A stretch of 64,000 bases of DNA from Massilia sp. IC2-477. GTDB lineage: Bacteria > Pseudomonadota > Gammaproteobacteria > Burkholderiales > Burkholderiaceae_D. The stretch spans positions 1 through 64,000 of the forward strand of contig NZ_JAJFEQ010000010.1 in the NCBI RefSeq assembly GCF_020707265.1, read 5' to 3'. Made by a program: the position numbers and the translations under genes. Numbering within the stretch: the first letter of the stretch is position 1; the number at the start of each line of letters is the position of its first letter. The notes beneath the pieces are model-generated. The model had not been told where the DNA came from and did no database searches. It saw only the letters and a program-made list of their open reading frames with translations. Positions 41,129 to 48,333 of this stretch are shown in pieces.

Positions 41129-41171
41129 CGGATTGGCCAGGGCATTGGCCGCTAAAAGTTACCGTGCGTCA

Positions 41172-41177
41172 ATTATA
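41172..41177 (-). promoter_or_regulatory. Likely -10 element for the kinase/TPR regulator operon
   Basis: A perfect TATAAT on the minus strand, 44 bases before the kinase ATG at 41128. No matching -35 is seen at 16-18 bases. Confidence 0.4.
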
Positions 41178-41242
41178 CCGCCGGCCATTTGACACTTTCT
41201 GGCGGAAAGTCACTTATTGCGCCGTAACAACACCACTCCGGC

Positions 41243-42895
41243 TTATTCGGCGGATTGCGGCCCTCGCGGACTGCGGCGCGCCCGCAGCACGAAGCGCGCC
41301 GGGTCGAGCGCATCGACCAGCGCCATCTCCAGCGGCAGGGGCTCGCCTTCCAGCTGCGCCGCCAGCAGTTCGGCCGCCAGCGGCGCCCAGATCAAGCCGC
41401 GCGATGCGTAGCCGAGCAGCGCATGCAGTCCCGGATGGCGCGCCACATCGCGCAGGCGCTCGGTAGCGCCGGCAGCCGCGAAGTCCGGCAGGCGGCCGAC
41501 CAGCGGCAGGCGGTCTGGCGCCACGCAGCGGAAGCCCACGCGTCCCGCCAGTGGCGCCCCCTCGGCGGCAGCGGGGTCGGACACCAGGCCGCGCAGGCGC
41601 TCGATATTCTCCAGGTGGCTGGAAGCGCGCAGCTGCGGATCGCCGTCCAGGTCATAGGTGGCGCCGGCGCAGGTGATGCCGCCCGCGGCCGGCGTCAGAT
41701 AGGCTTCGCGGCACAGCACCAGCGGCAAGGCAGGGACGCTGCTGCTCGCCAGATGGGTCACCTGCCCGCGCAGCGCACTGAGGGGCAGCTCGCGCGACTG
41801 CGCCAGGCTGCGTGCGCCGGCGCCGTTGGCCAGTACCACAGTCGGCGCCCCTGCCACCACCTGGCCATCCTCGCCGCGCACCAACCACTCCTCGCCTTCG
41901 CGTTCGAGGTTGACGGTACCGACGCCGAAGCGGCGCACCAGCCGCTCGCCGCAGGCGTCCAGCATCACCTGGCACACGCTGCCGGGCCGCGCCCAGCCGC
42001 CTTGCGGGAACAGCCAACCGCCGCCAGGGGCGGGTAGCCCGAGCAGGGCTTCGGCCTCGAGGCGTTCCAGCCAGCGGGCGAACTCCGGCGGGTAGTGCGC
42101 CTCCTGCGCGATGCTGCGCGAGACCTCGGCATGCCTGGCGTCGCGCGCCAGTTGCAGCACGCCGCAGGCCTGGCCCTCGATGGCCGCGCCGATGCCGCCC
42201 AGCTGGCGCCAGGCGCGCAGCGCGTACAGGTAGGCCGCCCGGGTCAGGCGGGTCGGGATGTTGTCGTCGCGCGAGAGCAGCGGCATGAAGATGCCGGCCA
42301 GATTGCCCGAGGCTTCCATCGCCGGCTCGGGATGACGCTCGACCAGCGTCACCTGCCAGCCACGCGCGCACAGGCTGGCGCAGGCGGCGGAGCCGGCAAG
42401 GCCTGCACCGACCACGATGGCGCGGCGCGCGGGCACGGGCGGCACCGGCAAGCGCGGTTTGCGGCTGGCGAACACCGCTTGATTGGTCTCGCCATTGAAG
42501 ACGAAACCCTGGGCCTGCAGGGCAGCGCGCTGTTCGGCATCCAGATCCTCGGCTTCCAGCTGCGCGCCGGCGGCCACAATGCGCGCCAGCGAACGGGCAA
42601 AGCCGGCGCCCTGCACGCCATCGAGGCGAACGTAATCGGGCTGGGCGCTCAGCTGCGCCAGTGCCGTCTCCAGCGGCCCTGCGAGCAGAGTCAAGGTCAG
42701 GCGCGGGTCAATCTGCGGAACGCGGTGAAAACCCGGCAGCAGATCGTTCGCAAGCGCCACGATGTGCAGTCGCGCCGGCTGCTGCGGGTCCGTACGCCAG
42801 GCCTCCTGCAACGCGCGCGCGCGGGTCCCGTCGCCGTAGGAGGTGTCGAAGACCGTGTAGCGATCGCGGCCGCGCCAGTGTGCGCGTACGTCCAT
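41243..42895 (-). CDS. mnmC: MnmC with eroded methyltransferase domain and intact FAD oxidoreductase domain
   Basis: MnmC normally removes the carboxymethyl group from cmnm5-U34 of tRNA (C-terminal FAD domain) and then methylates it with SAM (N-terminal domain). This 550-residue protein has a clear FAD domain: VVGAGLAGSAAC (161-172), LVERH, ASGNLAGIFMPLLSRDDN and a C-terminal GFRCVAPDRLPLVG ... YASRGLIWAPL. The N-terminal part (about 1-150) is recognisable by order and spacing (VFDTSYGDG for the usual xETGFGxG, then DLLPGFHRVP), but the catalytic D-G-F-x-P-x-x-N-P-x-M-W motif is absent: the site reads VRLDGVQGAGF. It starts one base after the tag stop. Confidence 0.8.
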   Translation of the reverse strand: MDVRAHWRGRDRYTVFDTSYGDGTRARALQEAWRTDPQQPARLHIVALANDLLPGFHRVPQIDPRLTLTLLAGPLETALAQLSAQPDYVRLDGVQGAGFARSLARIVAAGAQLEAEDLDAEQRAALQAQGFVFNGETNQAVFASRKPRLPVPPVPARRAIVVGAGLAGSAACASLCARGWQVTLVERHPEPAMEASGNLAGIFMPLLSRDDNIPTRLTRAAYLYALRAWRQLGGIGAAIEGQACGVLQLARDARHAEVSRSIAQEAHYPPEFARWLERLEAEALLGLPAPGGGWLFPQGGWARPGSVCQVMLDACGERLVRRFGVGTVNLEREGEEWLVRGEDGQVVAGAPTVVLANGAGARSLAQSRELPLSALRGQVTHLASSSVPALPLVLCREAYLTPAAGGITCAGATYDLDGDPQLRASSHLENIERLRGLVSDPAAAEGAPLAGRVGFRCVAPDRLPLVGRLPDFAAAGATERLRDVARHPGLHALLGYASRGLIWAPLAAELLAAQLEGEPLPLEMALVDALDPARFVLRARRSPRGPQSAE

Positions 42896-42896
42896 G

Positions 42897-43460
42897 TCAG
42901 TGCCCTGCGTAGCAGAAGCAGGCCTTGTCGTGATCGTTCACCACGCCGATCCCCTGCAAGTAGGCGTAAATGATGGTCGAGCCGACGAACTTGAAGCCGC
43001 ACTTCGCCAGGTCTTTCGAGATGCGGTCGGATAGCTCGGTCTTGGCGGGGCGCACGCCGTCCGGCCAGCTGCTGACGATCGGCTTGCCGTCGACCCAGCC
43101 CCACAGGTAGGCATCCAGCGTGTGGCCCTGCTCGCGCATCGCCAGGTAAGCTTTCGCGTTGGTGATGGCGGCCGCCACCTTCAGGCGGTTGCGCACGATG
43201 CCGGGATTGGCCAGCAGTTCGGCCACCTTCGCGTCGTCGTAGCGGGCGATTTTTTCCGCATCCCAGCCGTCGAAGACCACGCGGTAGTTGTCGCGCTTGT
43301 TCAGGATGGTCTCCCACGACAGGCCGGCCTGGGCGCCTTCGAGGTTGAGCATCTCGAACAGAGTGGTCTCGTCGTGGCAGGGCACGCCCCACTCATGGTC
43401 GTGGTAGGCGATGTAGCGGGGGTTGGCCATGTTGGCCCAGCTGCAGCGGGTCTGGTTCAT
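42897..43460 (-). CDS. tag: DNA-3-methyladenine glycosylase I
   Basis: Tag removes 3-methyladenine from alkylated DNA. The 187-residue protein matches the family through its whole length: RCSWANMANPRYIAYHDHEW (Cys and His-Glu-Trp), GLSWETILNKRDNYR, WPDGVRPAKTELSD and the C-terminal KFVGSTIIYAYLQGIGVVND with His/Cys (NDHDKACFCY) completing the zinc site. The ATG at 43460 is chosen as it opens the conserved N-terminus; an upstream start at 43493 adds an Arg/Gly leader. It lies directly upstream of mnmC in one transcript. Confidence 0.93.
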   Translation of the reverse strand: MNQTRCSWANMANPRYIAYHDHEWGVPCHDETTLFEMLNLEGAQAGLSWETILNKRDNYRVVFDGWDAEKIARYDDAKVAELLANPGIVRNRLKVAAAITNAKAYLAMREQGHTLDAYLWGWVDGKPIVSSWPDGVRPAKTELSDRISKDLAKCGFKFVGSTIIYAYLQGIGVVNDHDKACFCYAGH

Positions 43461-43597
43461 GGCGCCAGTATAAACCGCGCCGCGCCTTGGCAAAAATGTG
43501 TCATTTCGAACGATTTTTTGGCCTGCCGCGGCGTCAAGCAGGGATGATTGATTTACACTCGCGTTATCTCCATTGCAAGCTTCTCGTCCTTCAGTCC

Positions 43598-44554
43598 ATG
43601 AACGAACCGACCCAGTTTGGCAGATACCAGGTAGTGCGGGTACTCGGGCGCGGCGCCATGGGACTGGTGTATGAAGGACGCGACCCGCGCCTGGACCGGC
43701 AAGTGGCGATCAAGGTAATCTCCACCGCGGCGCTGGCCGACAGCGAGCTGCGCGCCTCCTATTCGGCGCGCTTCATCCAGGAGGCGCAGGCGGTCGCGCG
43801 CCTGAACCACCCGCACATCGTCACGCTCTACGACTTCGGCGAAGAGAACGGCGTCGCCTACATGGTGATGGAACTGGTGCGCGGCGAAGAGCTGGCCGCC
43901 TACTTCGACATGACCCAGGACTTCCACCTCGATTTCACGCTTGAGGATGCGGTGCGCATGATGTGCGAGCTCCTGGCGGCCCTCGGCTACGCCCACCAGC
44001 ATGGCGTGATCCACCGCGACGTCAAGCCGGCCAACGTCATGCTGAGCCACGACCTGCGCGTGAAACTGACCGACTTTGGCGTGGCGCGCATGGCCGCCGT
44101 CAACGTCGACCAGACCGATGCCGGTATGGTCGGCACGCCCAGCTTCATGTCGCCCGAGCAGATCACCGGCCAGCATGTCGGCCCGCAGTCCGACCTGTTC
44201 GCGGCCGGGATCATCCTGTACCAGTTCCTCACCAGCGAGCGTCCGTTCCGCGGCAGCGGCGTGTTCGCCGTCCAGCAGAAGATCCTGTACGACCAGCCGG
44301 TGCCGCCCAGCGTGCTCAATCCGCTCCTGAGTCCCGCTTTCGACCGCATCGTCATGCGTGCCCTGGCCAAGCGGCCGGAAGACCGCTACCCCACTGCCTT
44401 TGCCTTCCGCGACGACCTGCAGCGTGCACTGAACGGCGACAGCCTCTCGCAGGCGGCGCCGCCGCCGCCGGCACCGGTGTGGAACCTGGCCTCTGCTGCC
44501 GCGCTGGACGGCGACCCCGACGCCACGGTGCTGGCGCCGCGCGTGGCCTCATGA
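43598..44554 (+). CDS. Soluble Ser/Thr protein kinase
   Basis: A 318-residue Hanks-type kinase. The catalytic motifs are complete: GRGAMGLVYEG (glycine loop), VAIKVIS (Lys), HRDVKPANVM (catalytic loop), DFGVARM (Mg loop) and SPEQITG (APE). A short Pro-rich tail (about 285-318) follows, with no membrane segment or sensor domain. It is the first gene of an operon with a GAF/GspE-N protein (ATGA overlap) and a PP2C phosphatase, and lies about 3 kb from the T6SS genes, which encode a second kinase. The ATG at 43598 is preferred to the long leader from 43487. Confidence 0.85.
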   Translation: MNEPTQFGRYQVVRVLGRGAMGLVYEGRDPRLDRQVAIKVISTAALADSELRASYSARFIQEAQAVARLNHPHIVTLYDFGEENGVAYMVMELVRGEELAAYFDMTQDFHLDFTLEDAVRMMCELLAALGYAHQHGVIHRDVKPANVMLSHDLRVKLTDFGVARMAAVNVDQTDAGMVGTPSFMSPEQITGQHVGPQSDLFAAGIILYQFLTSERPFRGSGVFAVQQKILYDQPVPPSVLNPLLSPAFDRIVMRALAKRPEDRYPTAFAFRDDLQRALNGDSLSQAAPPPPAPVWNLASAAALDGDPDATVLAPRVAS

Positions 44555-45717
44555 GCGCCCAGGCCTGGGAAACGGATCCCGGCAGGCGCAGCGCGTTCTT
44601 CCGCCAGCTGCAGCAGCTGACGACCCAGATCCACGCTACCGCCCACATCGACGAGATCATGCTCGACGTCTCGGGCGGCATCTGCAGCCTGTTCGGCGCC
44701 GACCGCCTGAGCATCTACGTGGTCGGCGAGGACAAGGCCAGTCTGGTCTCGAAGGTCAAGACCGGCCTGTCTTCGTTCCGCCAGCTGCGCCTGCCGATCA
44801 ACGCGCTGAGCGTGGCCGGCTACGCCGCCCTGTCGCGCCGCACCCTGAACCTGCACGACGTCTACGACGAGGACGAACTGCACCGCTACGCGCCCGACCT
44901 GCGCTTCCAGCGCGGCGTCGACCGCCGCACCGGCTACCGCACGCGCGAGATGCTGGTGATCCCGATCCTCCATGCGGACCAGGTCATCGGCGTCTTCCAG
45001 CTGATTAACAACCTGCTCGGCGGCGCGTTTTCCGCCACCGTGGTCGAAGGCGCAAGCTCGCTGTGCGAAACGCTGGCGGTGGCCTTTGCCCAGCGCAGCC
45101 AGGAAGAAGTGCGCGAGCGCGGCGGCTTCGCCGGCGCCATCCGCGACACGGTGCTGCCGCGCGGCCAGGTCGAACAGGCGCTGCAGCACGCGCGCGCCAG
45201 CGGCCAGGACATCGAAGACGTCCTGATCGACGACTTCCGCCTCAAGCTCCCGGTGGTCGGACGGGCGCTGGCCGACCACTTCGCCGTGCCCTACCTCAGC
45301 CACCACCCGGAACGGCGCGTGCCCACGGAGCTGATCGGCCTGATGGACCGCGCGATCGCAGAGCGCCAGCAATGGCTGCCGGTGGCGCGCAACGACAACG
45401 GCGTCTACGTTGCCTGCGTCGATCCCGAGCAGGCCAGGACCGGCGGCAGCATCGCCGCCATGTTCCCGGATGCGCGCCCGGTGTACTGCGTGACCACCCG
45501 GCGCGACTTCGGCGCCATGCTCGACCACTACTTCGGGCCGCCCGTCGGTGCAGCAAGGCTGGGCGCCGCGCAGCAGTCGCAATTGGTGAACGCTGTCGCC
45601 TCCCTGGTCGCCGGCAGCCACCAACAGGGCTTGTGCGACCTGCGCATCGAGACCGCACCGGGCGAGCGGCCCGGCGAAATCCGCTTCACCGTCAGCGGCG
45701 TCATGCGACTACCTTGA
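44551..45717 (+). CDS. GAF domain + GspE/PilB N-terminal domain protein without ATPase
   Basis: A 388-residue protein. GAF domain at about 18-185 (IMLDVSGGICSLFGADRLSI ... REMLVIPILHADQVIGVFQL). A GspE-N/MshEN domain follows at about 200-330 (VEQALQHARASGQDIEDVLI, VPYLSHHP). The last 45 residues resemble the start of the GspE N2 region, with CDLRIE for the usual SDIHIE and IRFTVSGVMR for RxRxDGxxR, and the protein stops before any Walker A. MshEN domains bind cyclic di-GMP in some families. It sits between the kinase (4-base overlap) and the phosphatase, so it is likely a sensor or scaffold for that pair. Confidence 0.75.
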   Translation: MSAQAWETDPGRRSAFFRQLQQLTTQIHATAHIDEIMLDVSGGICSLFGADRLSIYVVGEDKASLVSKVKTGLSSFRQLRLPINALSVAGYAALSRRTLNLHDVYDEDELHRYAPDLRFQRGVDRRTGYRTREMLVIPILHADQVIGVFQLINNLLGGAFSATVVEGASSLCETLAVAFAQRSQEEVRERGGFAGAIRDTVLPRGQVEQALQHARASGQDIEDVLIDDFRLKLPVVGRALADHFAVPYLSHHPERRVPTELIGLMDRAIAERQQWLPVARNDNGVYVACVDPEQARTGGSIAAMFPDARPVYCVTTRRDFGAMLDHYFGPPVGAARLGAAQQSQLVNAVASLVAGSHQQGLCDLRIETAPGERPGEIRFTVSGVMRLP

Positions 45718-45764
45718 GTCAGGATGACGTCATTCACTTTGGCATACAACGACAAGACCAGCCG

Positions 45765-46601
45765 ATGAGTACCTGGACCCAGCTCACCCCGAGCATCTAT
45801 CACCGCCTCGCCTTCGGCTCGGCCTACGGACTCACAGACGTCGGCCTGGTGCGCCAGTCGAACGAGGACAACTTCCTGATCGATCCCGAGCTGCGCATCG
45901 TCGCGGTGGCCGACGGCATGGGCGGCCACGACGGCGGAGAAGTCGCCGCCCACCTGGCCCTCGACTCCCTGCGCGCCTCGCTGCGCAGCGCCGATCCCTT
46001 CCGCTGCGCCCTCCCCGCCCACGGGACGATGCTCGACCCCGACGCCACCTGGCAGGACGAACACATGTGCGCCGTGCTGGCCGTGCACCAGGCGGTCGAT
46101 CATGCCAACGACGAAGTCTATGGGGCCAACCTTCGCAACGGCCACGGCGAAGGCGCCGGCATGGGCACCACCCTGAGCGGCTTCTGGCAGTGGATGCCGG
46201 ACGGGCCGCTAGCCATCTTCCATGTGGGCGACAGCCGCATCTACCGCTACCGCGCCGGCGAGCTGGCCATCTTGACGCGCGACCAGACCTTGTACCAGCA
46301 GGCCCTGGAAGCCGGCGTGTGCGACGACCTGCCGCCGCGCAACCTGCTGCTGCAGGCGATCGGGCCGACGGCGGCCGTGGCGCCCGACGTCAAGGTCTGC
46401 GAGGTGAAACGCGGGGATCTGTACCTGCTGTGCAGTGACGGGCTCTATGGGAATACGCCGCACGGCGCGATCGCGGCGGTCCTGGAGCGGGCGTCGGCGC
46501 AGTCGCTGGATGCCTGCTGCGAGGAGCTGGTGGCGCTCGCCAAGTCGCACGGAAGCCGGGATAACATCACGGCGGTGTTAGCATTGGCAGATGGGTATTA
46601 A
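45765..46601 (+). CDS. PP2C-family protein phosphatase (Stp1/PppA-like)
   Basis: A 278-residue metal-dependent Ser/Thr phosphatase. The PP2C motifs are complete: TDVGLVRQSNEDNF, VADGMGGHDGGEVAA, GMGTTLSGF, FHVGDSRIYRY, LYLLCSDGLYG and SRDNITAVLA, so all metal-binding Asp residues are present. An insert of about 40 residues follows motif 2 (DPFRCALPAHGTMLDPDATW). It is the third gene of the kinase operon and should reverse that kinase. It could also serve the adjacent T6SS kinase, as PppA does in Pseudomonas, which is an inference. Confidence 0.87.
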   Translation: MSTWTQLTPSIYHRLAFGSAYGLTDVGLVRQSNEDNFLIDPELRIVAVADGMGGHDGGEVAAHLALDSLRASLRSADPFRCALPAHGTMLDPDATWQDEHMCAVLAVHQAVDHANDEVYGANLRNGHGEGAGMGTTLSGFWQWMPDGPLAIFHVGDSRIYRYRAGELAILTRDQTLYQQALEAGVCDDLPPRNLLLQAIGPTAAVAPDVKVCEVKRGDLYLLCSDGLYGNTPHGAIAAVLERASAQSLDACCEELVALAKSHGSRDNITAVLALADGY

Positions 46602-47703
46602 AACGAAAACAGCGTGTGCGCTTCTCCTTGCCACCACACTGGCGGCTTGCGCAAGCCCTCCGTCATCGGTGTCGAACTGCAGTGTCGAATCCCGCCCTTT
46701 CGGCGTACTGTCTTCCGGCGAAACCGTTACCGCCTATACCGTCCGCAACGCGCGTATCGAAGCCACGATCCTGGACTATGGCGGGATCATCCACGCCATT
46801 AAAGTGCCCGATCGCGAGGGCAAGGTCCGGAACGTCGTACGCAACCTCGAAAAGCTGTCCGACTATGAGAGTAATGCGACGTTCTCGAAGATCATTGGGC
46901 GGTTTGCGGGACGGATCAACAACGGCGGATTCACGCTCGACGGAAAGCGTTACGACCTCGTTACGCGGCCGGATGGCCTGACAGTCCACGGAGGGCCGGG
47001 CGGATTCGGCAGCCGGCTGTGGACTTCATCCGCCGCTGAGTGCGGCGTCGATCTATCCCTGACCAGCCCCGATGGGGAGAACGGCTTCCCGGGCAAGTTG
47101 CAGGTGAAAGCCGAGTTTCGCGTCGTGGACTCGGACCTGCGTATCGACTACACCGCGACGACGGACAAGCCAACGGTCATCAACCTCACCCATCACGCGT
47201 TCTTCAATCTCTCCGACGCGCCGGACGTCTATGGGCAGGTCCTGCAGGTGAATGCGGACAAGTGGCTGCCGACGGACACCAAGCGTGTGCCGACCGGACA
47301 GATCGCTCCTGTTGCCGGCGCGATGGATGTGCGCACCGGCCGCAACCTGGGCTCAATCGCCAACTCGAGTGAAGAGGTCATCAAGACGAATAATGGACTG
47401 GATCACACGTTTGTCCTGAACGGGAAGCACGCAGCGACTCTGAAGGATCCGGTGTCGGGCCGCGTCCTGGAAGTATTCACATCGGAACCGGGCCTCGTCG
47501 TCTTTTCCGCCAATGGATGGAACGGCAACATGCGCGACACCGAGGGACGCCCCTTGCAAAAGGGTGGCGGATTGGCGCTGGAAACGCAGCACTTCCCCAA
47601 CAGCCCGAATATCCCTGCATTTCCCACGACAGTCGTCCGGCCGCATGCACCGCTGCACAGTACGACCACCTTCCGGTTCAGCAGCAAACCGTCAGGCTTC
47701 TGA
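46591..47703 (+). CDS. Lipoprotein aldose 1-epimerase (galactose mutarotase)
   Basis: A 370-residue protein with a lipoprotein signal (TACALLLATTLAACASPPSS, lipobox LAAC near residue 20), so it should be anchored in the envelope. The mature part is a full GalM fold: NVVRNLEKLSDYESNATFSK, FAGRINNGGFTLDG (Arg), the catalytic His in LTHHAFFNLSDAPD, NNGLDHTFVL and the catalytic Glu in LALETQHFPNSPNIP. It interconverts sugar anomers, here in the periplasm. It starts inside the phosphatase gene (11-base overlap) and its 3' end overlaps tagF on the other strand by 12 bases. Confidence 0.87.
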   Translation: MGIKTKTACALLLATTLAACASPPSSVSNCSVESRPFGVLSSGETVTAYTVRNARIEATILDYGGIIHAIKVPDREGKVRNVVRNLEKLSDYESNATFSKIIGRFAGRINNGGFTLDGKRYDLVTRPDGLTVHGGPGGFGSRLWTSSAAECGVDLSLTSPDGENGFPGKLQVKAEFRVVDSDLRIDYTATTDKPTVINLTHHAFFNLSDAPDVYGQVLQVNADKWLPTDTKRVPTGQIAPVAGAMDVRTGRNLGSIANSSEEVIKTNNGLDHTFVLNGKHAATLKDPVSGRVLEVFTSEPGLVVFSANGWNGNMRDTEGRPLQKGGGLALETQHFPNSPNIPAFPTTVVRPHAPLHSTTTFRFSSKPSGF

Positions 47704-48333
47704 CAGCCGCCAGTTCGACGCCGTCCAGCGCCCGTCGAGCATGGCGGCAAATGCCTGTGCTGGCGGCATTCCCCGGCATACCAGCATGGAGGCCTCGACA
47801 GAAGGCCCTCCCTCCGACCACCAGAGGCTGTGCCCCTGCAACGCGACATTCGCAATCGGGGCGATCACCTCTTTATCGAGGGGCAAGCGCCACGCCAGTC
47901 CCGAGCTAGCCGGAGAAGTAATCGCGAGTGCCGGCTCCGGAACACTTTCCAGGCGCTCCAGGGTGAACGTGGGGTCCAGCGACTCCCGCGCCAGATCTTC
48001 GAGCGCGTCATACCACGCGGCCTGGTCATTGAACCAATCCAGCAAGGGAGGCGCTCCAGGTGCTCCCAGCATGAGGGGAAAATAACGGCCTACCCGGTCC
48101 ACGCTCGGCATCATGACCCCGCCAAGTCCCTCCGCCCCCAGTACCCCGGGCGCGATCGCAAAACGCCACACCGGACTGGTGAGATAGCGCTCCAGCCAGG
48201 CAGCGCCCAGTTTATCCTGGCTGGCCTGCATGCATTCCTGCAGCCACCCATCCCAGGCCTGCACCAGATGCTGCGGCAAGCGCCGGCTGACGAAATCCCC
48301 ATGCGTACTGACCTTGCCGAAGTAGCCCGTCAC
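47692..48333 (-). CDS. tagF: T6SS-associated protein TagF
   Basis: A 213-residue protein of the TagF/SciT family, a post-translational repressor of T6SS in Pseudomonas that works through the Fha protein. It shows the family start MTGYFGKVSTHGDFVSRRLP and the VWRFAIAPGVLG ... GVMMPSVDRVGRYFPLML core, near full length. The start is GTG at 48333, overlapping the tssM stop by four bases (GTGA). It is the last gene of the visible T6SS operon; its end overlaps the convergent epimerase gene. No PppA domain is fused to it. Confidence 0.9.
   Translation of the reverse strand: MTGYFGKVSTHGDFVSRRLPQHLVQAWDGWLQECMQASQDKLGAAWLERYLTSPVWRFAIAPGVLGAEGLGGVMMPSVDRVGRYFPLMLGAPGAPPLLDWFNDQAAWYDALEDLARESLDPTFTLERLESVPEPALAITSPASSGLAWRLPLDKEVIAPIANVALQGHSLWWSEGGPSVEASMLVCRGMPPAQAFAAMLDGRWTASNWRLSEA

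Noticed and set aside
41129..41242. Small RNA or tRNA between the kinase and mnmC genes
   Set aside because: Only a -10 element was seen; no cloverleaf or terminator hairpin is present.
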